From Falciphora oryzae (taxonomy: Eukaryota > Ascomycota > Sordariomycetes > Magnaporthales > Magnaporthaceae), in contig JNVV01000003.1 in the NCBI GenBank assembly GCA_000733355.1, positions 372,001 to 436,000 on the forward strand: 64,000 nucleotides of DNA, read 5' to 3'. Below the pieces are notes generated by a model, which was not told the DNA's origin, made no database searches, and was given only the letters and a program-made list of their open reading frames with translations. Every line of letters begins with the position of its first letter. The stretch's first letter is position 1. Position numbers and translations under genes: made by a program. Below, piece by piece: positions 20,220-31,900 of this stretch.

Positions 20220-21785
20220 TTATGGTGCACAGCCGCCGGGAGGAATAGACGCCCCCGTGGAGGCGCCCGCGTCCGAAGGCGCTCCAGCGGGCGGCGTTCC
20301 AGCATTAGGGGCTGGTGCCGCAGGTGGAGGAGGCGCCGCGGCGGGAGGAGCGGCGGGAGACGGCCCAGCGGCGGGCGGCACCGGTACGGCACCTGGAGCT
20401 GGCCCTGCAGCAGGCGGAGGGGGTGGCGCGGCGCCAGGGACAGGGGCTCCAGGTGGAAGTGGGGGAGCAGCTGCCGGATTAGGAGGAGCTGGCCCGGCGG
20501 CGCCAGGGGCAGGTCCCGGTGGAGGTGCGCCGGCAGCTGGGGGAGCACCAGGCAGGGGTGGACCAGCAGCAGGAGGAGCACCTGGTGGAGGTGGACCGGC
20601 AGCAGGAGGAGCGCTAGGCGGAGGTAGGCCGGCAGCAGGAGGAGCGCCAGGCGGAGGTAGGCCGGCAGCAGGAGGAGCGCTAGGCGGAGGTAGGCCGGCA
20701 GCAGGAGGAGCGCCAGGCGGAGGTGGGCCGGCAGCTGGAGGAGCGCCAGGCGGAGGCGGTCCAGCGGCTGGCGGCGCACCAGGTGGTCTTCCGGCGGCCG
20801 GGGGAGGTGGCGCGCCCGCGGCAGGAGCAGGTGGCGCGGGTGGTGCCTGGCGAGAGACAACGCGGCCGCGGATGCGGATCTCGCGGGGTGCGGACGAGCC
20901 CGCCTGAGCCTTCTTGACCTGGTCCAATATAAACTGCGTGGCCGTCGTGCCCTGGGTATCGACATAGGTGAGGTGCACGTTGAGATCGTTTCCGCTGTCG
21001 CAGAACATGTCACCGGCGCTACAGAAGCTAACCATGCGAGATGCCACGGCGCCGCATCCCGCGACGTCTTTGCGTGGAAAAACCTGCATTTCTGGTCAGA
21101 CTTTGCCTGGACGGACGATGTTTCAACGAGATGCACTTTTTAGTGCGAGAAAGCTTACGCCGTCTTTGGTGGCATTGCCCTGGTTGAAGGGAGCAGACGC
21201 GTTTCTGGAGGGGTCGCCCATCATCACCACGGCGGCGACTGAAGAGGCGAGGCGCACCTGGTCGTCAGTTACACTACGGAAGATACGAAAGAGGGGGTCG
21301 GAGCGGAACCACTCACTTTTGCTGGACTTGTCACTGGAGATGGCGGGCACCTGGTCGAAGGTAGTCTCGCTAGCGCCACACACAATATCGGCGGCGACAT
21401 GTGCGCCCTGTGAGTAGCCCATGAGCACAACCTTGCTGTCGGGGCACGCGGCGACATAGTCGTTGATAAGTGACGACATGGCGACGACTCCGGCCTTCTG
21501 AGACGCCTTGTAGTCGCTCAGCTTGGCGGGGTAGTCGACCGAGACGAAGTCGGATCCCGGGATCTTGGAGACCACGTTCTCGGCCACTTGGCGCAAGAGG
21601 CCCGGGCCGGGTCTCTCCTCGCTGGCACGCGCCACGATGATATGCACGCCCGGCATGCAGTTTATCTTGGCGGGGGGAGGCGAGGCCGGAGACTCTTGGG
21701 CGCTTGCGGCCGGCAGAGCAAGAAGACAGCAGCCGGCTGCTGCCAGGAGAGCGCCGGAAAGGCGCATCGGAGGCGTCGGATGCAT
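20220..21785 (-). CDS. Secreted CE5 esterase (cutinase/acetyl xylan esterase) with long Pro-rich tail
   Basis: I read complement(join(20220..21083, 21159..21238, 21317..21785)), 470 residues. The first intron (GTGAGT...CTTCAG) is also open in frame; splicing it restores DKSSKIAAVVMMGDP, the family sequence. A signal peptide ends about residue 29 (ALPAASA). Catalytic residues by family pattern are Ser125 in GYSQG, Asp208 in CSAGDMFC and His220 in NVHLTY; paired cysteines are present. The catalytic part ends near residue 245. Then comes a tail of some 205 residues made of Pro, Ala and Gly, much of it an 11-residue repeat like GPPPPGAPPAA. No carbohydrate-binding module or GPI signal is seen, and the tail ends GGCAP. 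The enzyme should cut cutin or acetylated xylan outside the cell; which one cannot be told. Confidence 0.9.
20521..20784. repeat. 33-bp minisatellite, eight units, inside CE5 tail
   Basis: Eight units of 33 bp run without gaps. Units at 20620, 20653 and 20686 are nearly identical, alternating only CTAGGC and CCAGGC at the end. On the coding (minus) strand each unit gives 11 residues of the Pro/Ala/Gly tail, so unit number can change without frameshift. Confidence 0.9.
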
Positions 21786-24700
21786 CGTCAAGGTATTCTT
21801 GGGTGGCTCGTGGTGTCTGGCTTCACTGGACTAGGCGGCCGGTAGACGCGAGCATATCCCTTGGGACGAATGTAAGAGGCACAAATAGAGATGGCCCGAT
21901 CACTTCATGAGAACGACCTGCAGATGAGGTCTTATATAGACACAGCAGCCTTGGGCACATGAGAGAGGGCTTCTTGATCTCAGGGACGACCCTGGTGGCG
22001 GAAATCAGCGCAAGCCGAGGCAGGAGGCTGTGGGGGTGCATCCTTCTCGATCTCGCGCGGACCGAGCCGCCGAGGGTAAGCTCCCTAGGGTCTGGCTGGA
22101 CATCGTACATACGTGGGCGCCGGGGAGACACTAATCCGAAGATTCTGAGGGCCGGGGGACACGGCGGCCAGGTTCAAGAGGAAGTCTGTTTGCTGTAAAA
22201 GGGGTCGAGTCGCGACGGCTACCTGCCGTTTCCAGCAGGCAGGCCGTGACTAACAGAGTCCAGAGCAGGCTTTTGGCGTGACAGGACGACCAGCTCGACG
22301 CGAAAGCAACAGATCCAACACGTTTCGTTTCGACATCAGGAAACAGATCACAGGCTCTTCCAGATAAGATGGGATGGCCGGGCGGAGCGGGTCTAGGCGG
22401 CGACGGAAACTTAATCCCACGGCAAAATGGAGCAAATCGCATCTAGAGTCGGATGAGGACGGCAATGCGCAGCGGTCAAAGGGACAGCCTTGTGCTCACC
22501 GGGCTTGGGATGTCAAGAAGGGATCACGGCAATGAGTCCAAACGTCATGCGTCCAGCGTCTAGCGTCTCTGATTCGACCGAGGTCTTCGACATTTGGGAG
22601 ATTAGGTGGATTGGATGCCACGTGATTCTGATGAACAACTGAAGCTTGGCGGCAGGTAAACCGTCCCAAGAAGGAAGCGTCGGCTGGCGGCATCGTTCAG
22701 AGTTTGCGCGCCTTCCAATTTCAAAGCTGACGGCGGCGCAGGAATGCAACGCACAAACACCACCAAAAACAATCGGATGCAGACCCTCTGGGCAACCAGG
22801 CAATCAACGCGAGCATCACGCCTCGAACCGCTGTCCATTTATAGGCATTGCTTTGACGCTGACGTGGGCTGGGCGAGAGTGTCCTGGAACGAACGGTCAG
22901 GGCGCAGCCGCCACTCGTCAAGTCCCAAGGACGCAGTTGGGATAATGAGCAGCCACACCTGGAGATGCTTGACGTTGCCGACGGCTGGTCCTTTGGTTTT
23001 CTAACCCGCCCCGGCGGCCTGTCGCAACGCCCCCCTCCAACCCTGCCAACGTCCGTCGACCTCCGTGTCGGGGACCCGTGTTCACATCGATGCTGCCATG
23101 GTTCGGCGTCCGGGCAGGCCAACAACGTCCCGTCGCGACCGGACGGGCAAGACGTCAATTGCTCTCAACCCCAACTCCACCCAGTGCCCCGACTGTCCGG
23201 CCTCCCATCGGCCTAACCCACAAGCCTGCATCAAACTACGGCAAATACGGCTAGACCACCGATGCGGTAATTCCTTTCCTTTGTGTCCTTCCAGTCCCCA
23301 CAAGCACAAACAAGGTCATTGTCCGTTCCGCATTCCCGACTATTTCGCCACCCAACCAGGACGAACACCCAGCTTTCCTTGGCAGGGGCAGAAAACAACC
23401 CTCGCGATAGCAGGACATGGACGGCTCCTACGTAATAGTGCGCACGTACATGCTCCGCAAGTCGCTGATACCCACCATCTTCTCGCACCTTTTGCCGACA
23501 ACCGCCAGCTCAAGTAGTTTTTGGCAAGCCAAGTGGAGGCCATAAACAAATATCGACGTCAGTTGGGAAGCACTTGGATTTGTGAGACGTGTGTTCAGTT
23601 GGACTCACGAACCTGGCCGTAGCATGTGTCTTGATATAACGTCAGGACCATGCAGCGCACATAGCTGTCACCGCTCAACGGCCTTCCTAGGCGACGCCTC
23701 GTATTCCGTGGGGCCTCCATCTTGACATCCCACTTCATCGCCCAGGCTTCCTTGCTTTCTATCTTTCGGCCCCGTCTATGCCAGCTGCGGCCTGCAGCCT
23801 GCAGCCATCACAACACCACCACCAGCCCTTCCCCTCCACAAACAGACAAAATTACGTGGCAGCTGCGGCTGTCCTCGCTCGGGTGTCGCTCGCTGTCGGC
23901 GAGCAACGGCTTGACAGCTGCAGATCCGAGACGCATCTGTGCTCGTATTGGGGCATCGCTGTTCAATAGCGCTAAGCAGCTACCCTCGCTCCTTTTGTCG
24001 TGGGCCGACTGCTTCAAATTTCGTGAAATCCCAACCTCGCGGACGAAATCGAATGGGTATCGGGCGTCCGGTCCGGCCAACACTAACAAGGCGTTACACC
24101 ACAACCGGAAAGGGCTATCTATTGACGGACAGCTGCGCTACAGCAACTAATAGTCAACGGTGCGTGGTCACATGGTTGCCTGCCACCCTGCCTATTCTTG
24201 AGCTACTCCTGCTGTGTCCACGATCGAGTGATTGGGCTCGACCTCCCTTCGAATGCCCTCACATCGCTAAAGGCTGCCCTGGGAGCCGAGAGCTGCGAGA
24301 TTCCACAATTGCCACCACCGCCCAAGTTGGGATGGCTAGGAACGCTGCATGGCCGCCGTTGTCAACCTGATCGGTCGCGACCATCCGTTGCAGGCGCTAA
24401 TTTTTATTATTATTTTATTTCAAAATTTTCTGTTGTGCTTGTGACTGCCCACTCACGACAGTATTTCCGCCGTTCGTTCATCTTCTGTTTTTGTGGATCC
24501 GTCGCCCGACACGAGGTATTTTTCTTATCCAGTCCTTTCCCTCTCGCTCTCTCTCCCCCCCAGGGATTCCCATCCGCCTTGAGCGCATGCATAGTACGTG
24601 GATGGCACTTGCGTACGGCCTACGCGTGGAAGTCTATCCAGTCGTGTACTTTGGTCTGCTTGACCAGTGGGAGGTGGGACTTCAACCGTCGAGTCAGCGG

Positions 24701-25479
24701 CCAGGACGCCGAAAACAGCGACGGCCGATGCTGTGTCGCCATGCACGAGCAAGGAGTAGCCAGCCACACTTTGGCCAGCTCGCCGAAGCCTCCAGCGAAT
24801 GGAGAGCCGGATGCCCAGCGGGGTGGATCACTCGCGTGGTATTTTTAACCAGTCCTGCCGCTCTCGCCAGCGCATGCGCTTTAGAGGACTGGCGCACGGC
24901 CTACATCGTTCCTGGCGATCGCTGCCGATGCAACGTTGGCAGGGGTTGACAGTCAGCGATGGCTAGCGGCAGGTGAGAAATACGACTCCCGGAGCCGCGC
25001 CGTCGTTCTTGAAGGTAGCATCCAGTGGCGCCCGGGTCAGGGGGGACATTTCTTTCGCGCCGCTGGGCCACAGCCTAGATCGGCTTGCGCAATACGGGGC
25101 CACTTTGGGTGGGCATCAGCGATGGCAAGGTCACCACGGCAGCAACGCGCCAGCAATCAGGCCGTCATCCTCGACGCATTATGGGGTGTGATCGTCTCTG
25201 GCCCACATCCTGCATGGTGCCTCTAGACCTCCCGAGAAATCAGGGCAGAAGTCTGTTCTGGCGGATAAAAAGGGCGCCATCCTCCTCGCCATCACTGAGT
25301 TCTTGGCTCCTTTTACCACCGACAGCCAGTCTACTCATTCGTTTGACTTGAAACGGCCTGACCTCACTCGCTCGGATCAGGCTTGTTTGTTGCACGGCTC
25401 TTCAGAAGCACCAACTAGGTTCAGCAACCCCTTGCATACCTCTTTTACACTACTGCAACGCCTTTGATATATCGCCATA
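21786..25479. other. Long divergent intergenic region
   Basis: 3.7 kb between the CE5 gene (minus) and the wall-protein gene (plus). Only the minus-strand TATA box near 21931 and a GATAAAAAGG element near 25264 stand out. Reading frames inside are short and carry no family motif. Such length suits inducible, regulated genes. Confidence 0.45.
21931..21940 (-). promoter_or_regulatory. TATA box of CE5 esterase gene
   Basis: TCTATATAAG on the minus strand, about 150 bases before the ATG at 21785. Confidence 0.5.
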
Positions 25480-26904
25480 ATGCGGGGAATCCTTGTGGCT
25501 GCCTTGGCCATTGGGGCGTCGAAGGCATGGGAATATCCGGACTGTGAGCACGATAACTGCTACCGGAACATGATCGACAAGCGGTTTGAAAAGACTGCGC
25601 CCGAGTTCTGCTTCAAATTCCTCGCCAGCACCCACACGTCGCCTAGCGACATTTCCCCCGACTTTGGCAACTGCGACGGAGATGTGAAGAGGGTCAGCTC
25701 TGCATGCTCTTGCATCACCTACACGGCCACCCACACGTCGTCTACGGTCCAGACTAGCCCTCCCGTCTCGACCACTACAACCGGGTCGTCTACCACCACG
25801 CACGAGACGACGCCCACGTCCAAGCCCCCCAAGCCGACCTCGACCACATCAAGCTCTGTGACTACACCCATCGAGACGTCGACCACTTCCAAGTCGACTA
25901 CTTCGTCTAAGCCTCCCAAGCCGACGACGAGTTCGAGCTCGGAGACGACTTCTTGCGAGTCGACCACTACGACGAAGCCGACCACCTCGTCCAAGCCGCC
26001 CAAGCCGACTACTTCCTCTAGCTCGGAGACCACGTCTTGCGAGTCGACCACCACCACCACGAAGCCCACCACTTCGTCCAAGCCTCCCACGTCCACCACC
26101 GAGACAACCTCTTGCGAGTCGACTACCACGGTTGTAACCACCAAGACGAGGCCGACCAAGCCCCCTACCACCGCACCCACCACCACTGGCCCGTCTACCA
26201 AGTCGACGCAGCCGCCGTCGACCACAAGCTACACCACATCGACGGTCTGCACGACCGTCACCCGCACCATCACGTCGTGCCCACCTTCCAAGCCGGACTG
26301 CCCGCTGCACTCGCAGACGACCGCGATTGTTACCGAGACCATTCCCGTGTCTACTACCGTCTGCCCTGTGACCGAGCCCGTTCCCACCACCACCACAAAG
26401 GCAACCACAACCAAGACGCGCTACACCACCAAGACACGCACCCTGATCCAGTGTCCCCCGGGCAAGCCCGGTTGCCCTGTGCAGTCGCAGACCACCACGT
26501 GCATCACCGAGACCTTTGCCGTCTCGACCACCACGGAGCCTGTCAAGCCTGGCACCACTACTTTTGTGAACCCGGTCAAGCCTGGAACCACCACCTTTGT
26601 GAACCCCGTCAAGCCTGGTACTACCACCTTTGTCAACCCGGTCAAGCCTGGCACCACCACCTTTGTCAACCCCGTGAACCCCTCGGCCCCTCCGATCGTG
26701 CCGCCTCCGGCGCCCTCTGGCTCCTTCACCACGGCGAAGCCCCCTGTCAACCCTCCCTCGGTTCCTTCGGGCTCCTTCAGCACCTCCGTGGCCGTCGGCA
26801 TTCCCAGCCAGCCGGCCGTCACTCCTCCCCCGGTCCCCGCTGGTGCTGGTCGCGCTAGCTTCGGCCTGGGTGCTGCTGCCGTGGTCGTCGCCATGCTCAT
26901 CTAA
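25480..26904 (+). CDS. Thr/Ser/Pro-rich, probably GPI-anchored cell-wall protein
   Basis: Single exon, 474 residues. A signal peptide (about residues 1-16) is followed by a small domain with six cysteines (22, 27, 44, 65, 76, 78) of the pattern CxxDNCYR...FCxxFL...VSSACSC. This N-terminal module is found on many fungal surface proteins. Residues 82-450 are Thr/Ser/Pro-rich, with repeats such as TTSSKPPKPTTSSSSET and four perfect-length VKPGTTTFVNP units. Two TVTRT...CPPxKPxCPxxSQTT modules sit in the middle. The C-terminus (residues about 453-474) is small residues followed by a hydrophobic end, as in GPI signals. Heavy O-glycosylation and wall linkage are inferred. Possible roles are adhesion or wall spacing; no binding domain is seen. 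Confidence 0.88.
   Translation: MRGILVAALAIGASKAWEYPDCEHDNCYRNMIDKRFEKTAPEFCFKFLASTHTSPSDISPDFGNCDGDVKRVSSACSCITYTATHTSSTVQTSPPVSTTTTGSSTTTHETTPTSKPPKPTSTTSSSVTTPIETSTTSKSTTSSKPPKPTTSSSSETTSCESTTTTKPTTSSKPPKPTTSSSSETTSCESTTTTTKPTTSSKPPTSTTETTSCESTTTVVTTKTRPTKPPTTAPTTTGPSTKSTQPPSTTSYTTSTVCTTVTRTITSCPPSKPDCPLHSQTTAIVTETIPVSTTVCPVTEPVPTTTTKATTTKTRYTTKTRTLIQCPPGKPGCPVQSQTTTCITETFAVSTTTEPVKPGTTTFVNPVKPGTTTFVNPVKPGTTTFVNPVKPGTTTFVNPVNPSAPPIVPPPAPSGSFTTAKPPVNPPSVPSGSFSTSVAVGIPSQPAVTPPPVPAGAGRASFGLGAAAVVVAMLI
26542..26673 (+). repeat. Four 33-bp tandem repeats in wall-protein gene
   Basis: Units start at 26542, 26575, 26608 and 26641. Each codes V-K-P-G-T-T-T-F-V-N-P, with only silent differences between units. 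Confidence 0.9.
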
Positions 26905-28950
26905 AAGGTGTTGGCACCGGAGGGCAGAGCAGCACACCCACCTGTTCCGCATCCAACTCAGTTCTCACAAACCCACTCGCTCCTTTTACTTATGCCCTGT
27001 TACGTTTTCCTCTTAACATTCTCGGTTGTCACCGTGGCTCCTGAACCTGCCTCTAATTCTTCACGATGCATCTAATGCAAGGATAGAATCAGGAGATGGT
27101 TGGCACATTTACTTAATACTCGAGAGCAATTCTCGCTGTATATTTTGAACGATATTTTCGGGGATCTTGTTGATCCCCCTTGGCGGATATAATACTCGGT
27201 TTGCTTTTGTACACGACTTCTCTATGTATATATATTATACCCTTCAGGTTTCATGACCAAATATCTAGTATGAATGCCTTAACGGCCCCCTGAATCCAGT
27301 CACTCTTTAGCCGATACATTTTCTTTCCGGTTTCATGCAAACATTGCATCACATTGTTTGGACAACGTTGCCCATTTCATCCTAAGAGAATAGTTTGTAA
27401 TTTCTTAAGATGGTTTTGCTATAACTCCCTACACGGTTTTAACATGCATTCATTAATAGACCCAGTTCTTCCCAAGCGCGCGGCCAAAGAGAGACCGAGA
27501 AGGTGAAGCTAGCTAGAGGCGAAATAGAAGTACGGCCCGTCGAGTTTTGGGCGCATTTCTCACCCATAATGTGCTCTTCTTGGGTGGTAAGCTAGTTTCA
27601 TATGTGTTACACATCCCAAGAACGCTTTGGTTCCTGTATCGCCATGCCACAAATGCCTGTAAGACCCCCTTACGGGCTATCCGCCCGGCTACGCGGCTAT
27701 GCCTAGATGAATAGCAATTAGCAGCAACTTTGTATATAGGCGGGTTGTGCTGTGTTTCCTTCAGTCCCTGATGTTGCCCTAAAAGGCGTGTGGTGTTAAG
27801 CCAACTTTTAGGATACCTCAATGGTCAGAGGCATTTCAGCTTGATAGTTGGTCCCGAATAATGGATAACACCTGAGAACAAACGTACCCCTATTTAAATA
27901 AAATAAGACGCTGGAGTTACCCAGGCAAGCAGGTTGTTGATCTTTACATTAAAAGATAGGTATGTCTTCCCTTAGGGCGTTTCACTTCGGTAGATTTCAT
28001 TCACGGCAACGGTCTCCACGATATGATGAGGGTCGTTCTCAGAACTCCAGCCGGGACCCCCCCGATAATAGCGCTTTGTAGGCCGTGGACGCTGCGTGCG
28101 GAAGTCCGCAGGGAAGGCATGTGGGCTCCTGGCATGGCCGAGCAAACATCTCTATGCCACAAAGGCGAGTCCACACTGGGAGCCTTCTTGACTTTATTTG
28201 ACCCTGCGCTTTTCTATTGCTTCATTCCATTTTCTTTTCCTTCGGTGACATTCATGCCTCTAGTAAGCTTGACTATCACAGACCCCGAGATAACCGGTGA
28301 TACAAGTCGTGGGGGTCTTCAGGCTAGAACCATAACTGCATCTTCAGCACCCCAAAGCTCATCTTGTAAGCTAGTTACATGTGAGCCCGAGTGCTATAGC
28401 TGGTCATGATCGCAGGTGATCGGAATTCCGGGAAAAGTATTATGAGCCAAAAACGACAGGCTACAGTGAGGTGTTAGCAAGATTTCGAGAAGACCTTTCA
28501 CCAATCATAAAATGCTAACTACGTACAGGCTGCTACGTTATAAGTTGATGAGATAGGTAGAGGCTGCCTTACCCAGCCAGTAATAAATAGATCTGATACT
28601 ATGAAAAGACCGGATGCCGTCTCGCAGAAGCCCGAGTGCAGAGAACCGTGTCAAGGCTGTGCTCCTGGGGTTGGCGAGGCACCACTCCCTGATGAGTACT
28701 ATTTTCGGAGTCTGTGTTTTGGGCACTACGGTGGAGAGCATATGATGCAGTATTCGGTTGTACTGGCCTGGGTGCCTCTGACCCCTCTCGATCTGATGGG
28801 CTCGTGTTGGGGCCTAATTATACAGGTAATTTGAGACATGAAACTTTGACAGTAGCCCGTATGTTGGGGCACGGTGATGGAGACACGATAAAAAAACTTC
28901 TAGAGCGATAGTTCTTTGTCTCTTGGTAGGGCAACAGCCAATGTCTTGCC
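26905..28950. other. AT-rich gene-free stretch
   Basis: About 2 kb, clearly AT-richer than the rest, with TA-rich motifs (a TATATATATTATA run near 27226). It has no long reading frame and no protein similarity I can see. It may be an old, mutated repeat or simple AT-rich spacer. No terminal repeats were found. Confidence 0.5.
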
Positions 28951-31900
28951 GGAAACCTTTTTTCGAGCCCTGAAGGCCGTTACCGCAGCGCAGTAACAGC
29001 CGGCCTTGAGACAGCTTGAGGTTTGGCGCCAATGTGGACTTGATGCCCACCTGACATGGCCACAGAACGTAGCAGACTCGGGGGTCGGTACAGTGTTGAT
29101 GATAGCCAATGGCGGGCCGAGAGTCTGCGCGCTTATCGCCTCGTGACGGTGGCACGGAGATTCCAAACTGCCGGGAAGGGAGACGCGGCTGTCATTGGCT
29201 CAGGAGGGCCAAATGTTGCAGGCCGCAGCCCCCGAAACGAGTCCATCCCGGTGTCGTTTCCCGTCCCCGCCGCCGAGCAGGGCCGAATCAGGGGTGGAGA
29301 GGGGGGGAAGCCGGAATGGGGAGTGGTGAGCCGTGCAAATAGGCCAAGAGCAAAAAAGGGCAGCGTCCTAGATCGCGCAATGTCTTGCTCTGCCTTGTCT
29401 CTCCTTGGTCTCTTAGCCGGGCCAAGCGAAGCCCAAGACTGTTGGGCAAAATCTGACATTGGGGCGGCGTCCCTGGTCGTCGATCGGTGCTGCTTGGCGC
29501 ACTGTTCAATGCTCGTCGGTTCTCTCACCGCCTCGTCCATCCTGCTGCGCCTCTTCCGGACTTGGGTGCGCGGCTTCATGGCAGATATTAAATATGTATA
29601 GTGCTCCAGGGGACCCCTTCATCCAGACACGCTAGGTTGACTGAGGACAAGTCGCCACGTCGCGTGGCTTGAGGACGCGCCCGTCGGAGCCTGGGGAAGG
29701 TGGCGGAGCACGCAGCCACGTGATGAATCCCGGCTGCTTGCTCGCCTCCGTTCCGGCTGACAGAATGGGAGGCGGCCGTGACCGTCCACCCATCTGCCTG
29801 AGGCCCCTCGTGCTCTTGGCTGCGCATACAAAGCGGAGTGGGCGGATATTGGCTAGCAGAACGGGGGGCCATGTTTCCCGAGGCCGGCAAAGGCCTGGAC
29901 CTGACGAGAAAACGTAAAAAAGCAAAGCGATGGGGAGATAGCCGAAGTGAAGTGCGAATAGGCGGCCGTGATTGGCTCCTGGGCCCGCGGAGACCTGAAG
30001 AGGAGAGGCTCCTTTTCTCCGTGCGCCGGGCTCGGGGCCAAGAGCCGCCTGCCCCGCGGGCGCACCGACACAGCCTCGCTTGGCGGGCTAGGGAACCCTC
30101 TCGACGTCACCTCCCCCACACCCTCTGATCCAAACAGATTCTTGGAGGGGCAAAAGGCCTGTCAGCGTCTTGACTGTGTCCAAGATGGAATGAAGTTGTG
30201 CGCCTGTGCTGATTGATCCGCGAGACGGCGATAACGTGCGAGCGACGAATGAGCAGGGTGACGTCTAGCCGAGGCCCTTGTTTCTTGGTTGGTTTGTGTT
30301 TCTCCATTATCTTGGTTTGCTTGTTAGAAACACCGTATGTCCGCGGCGACTGGGGGACGCAGATGCCCATCGACTCCTGGTTAGATAGGTGTTGGGTAAT
30401 TTTTACCATTTCCTTGCCTCTCTTGATCGTTTGACGGTCAGTTTTGCCTACCTCCACACCACCAGAAAGCACCATCAGTCACAATAACCTTCCCGCGCTG
30501 CATGCATATGCCCCCTCGAGGCGCTTGGTGCAATTGGCCGGGCTCCTGCATGGAAGTTGTGGGACTGCTTCTGGGCGAATATGTCGCTTTGGAAACAGTC
30601 CACTTTCCTTTTCCCAACCGCCTCACCGAGCGCATCCGCGTGTGCGGGAATAGAGTCCACCAACCCGCCAGCTCTCCAGGGGGTCCCGCCCGACTGTACC
30701 CGCCGGGGCCGCAACAGCAGGGGACGTTGATACCATTCAGCGTGTGGTGCTGCCGCTCTCAGCGGTCCTCCGTGCCTGGCGGGATCCACAGACGCCTTGT
30801 GCTGGACCGGAGAGGCCCCGCCGTCCCTTTCAAGCCGCAGCTCAATCCCCGCGACGGTCCTAGTCTTGGGAGCTCTGGGCGGCGAGGAAGGCTGGGGGAG
30901 CAAGCAAGCCACTAGCCACTGAATAAGGCAGAACTGGGATGCCAGCGTGGCATCAATAAATTTGATTCTCACCGAAAGTCCGGCAAGGGTCCAACATGGC
31001 TCCAGGGGTTGAGACCTTGGCGCGTGAGGCAGACACAAACCAGGCGACGCGGTTGGTGAAGAGGGCAAGTGAGATCGGCAATGGAGCACGCCCGGACAGA
31101 AGCAAGCGACGAGACAGCCCGTGAGACAGCCCGTGGGCACGCCGCGCCGAAAAAGCAACGCTTGAAGCGGGCTCAGATATCCCGTACGCCAGCAAATTCG
31201 GCCGTTGGTCGTTCTCCCAAGACACTCTAGAACGGGCTGCGGGTGCCATCGCATGTGGTGTGCTTAGAAAACGCCTTACAAGAAGCAAAAACTTTCATCC
31301 TGTATCATGTCCAAGGCGGCGGATGGGAAGGGAGCCGGGCGTCTCCGACCGTTAACTTTGTCTACATCCCGTATACGGCAGGCGCAGTCGCTGTGGTGGG
31401 CTGTTTTTTTTTTTTTTTTTTTTTTTTGGTCAAAGTCCGGCTGCCTTGGGGCTGAGGGCGCGGGACTGCTGGTTGCTGGGTTCGGTCGGAGGAATCCTCC
31501 GTACAAGTCCCTCATCTGTGATATGAGATCTCACCTATCAGGTATGAATTCGGCTGTAAGGCGTCTAGATGGCTGGGCGCCCCCTGTATCTGCATCAGTG
31601 TGCTTCAGATAGGGTGTGCCTTCGTGTCGTGTTAGTGCCGGGTGTTGTTGGGTGGGCCAAGCAGAGGAAGGAGTCCAGAAAAAAAAAGAAAAGGCGCCAC
31701 CCCGCGCGCGACTCGTGGGGAAGAGGGTCAGGGCCAAGACCGCTAGGCGTCGCGCTGGGAGTGGGGCGGCCAGGGCGGTTTGGTGGTGGCTGTCCGTGCT
31801 CTCAACCGCCTGGCCGTCAGGGTGCACGCTTTCACCAATTGATCTCGATGTGACTGCTGTCCAGGCTACCCTGACAGCTGGTCCTAGCCATCGTGAATGG

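Noticed and set aside
20521..20784. Regular 33-bp repeats as a CRISPR array
   Set aside because: Units are adjacent with no spacers, lie in coding sequence, and the window is eukaryotic.
20101..20907. Long plus-strand frame rich in Gly, Ala and Pro
   Set aside because: It is the antisense of the CE5 tail minisatellite. The minus strand has the signal peptide, catalytic residues and splice sites.
21239..21316. Reading the CE5 gene straight through its first intron, since the frame stays open
   Set aside because: Splicing with GTGAGT and CTTCAG restores the family sequence exactly, and the retained segment has no counterpart in CE5 enzymes.
25849..26952. Long minus-strand Arg/Gly-rich frame
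   Set aside because: Antisense of the Thr/Ser/Pro-rich wall protein; GC-rich repeats keep several frames open. No motif of its own.
30475..31254. Minus-strand frame of 259 codons in the region before the ENA-type gene
   Set aside because: No ATG-led conserved segment, no motif, composition not coding-like.
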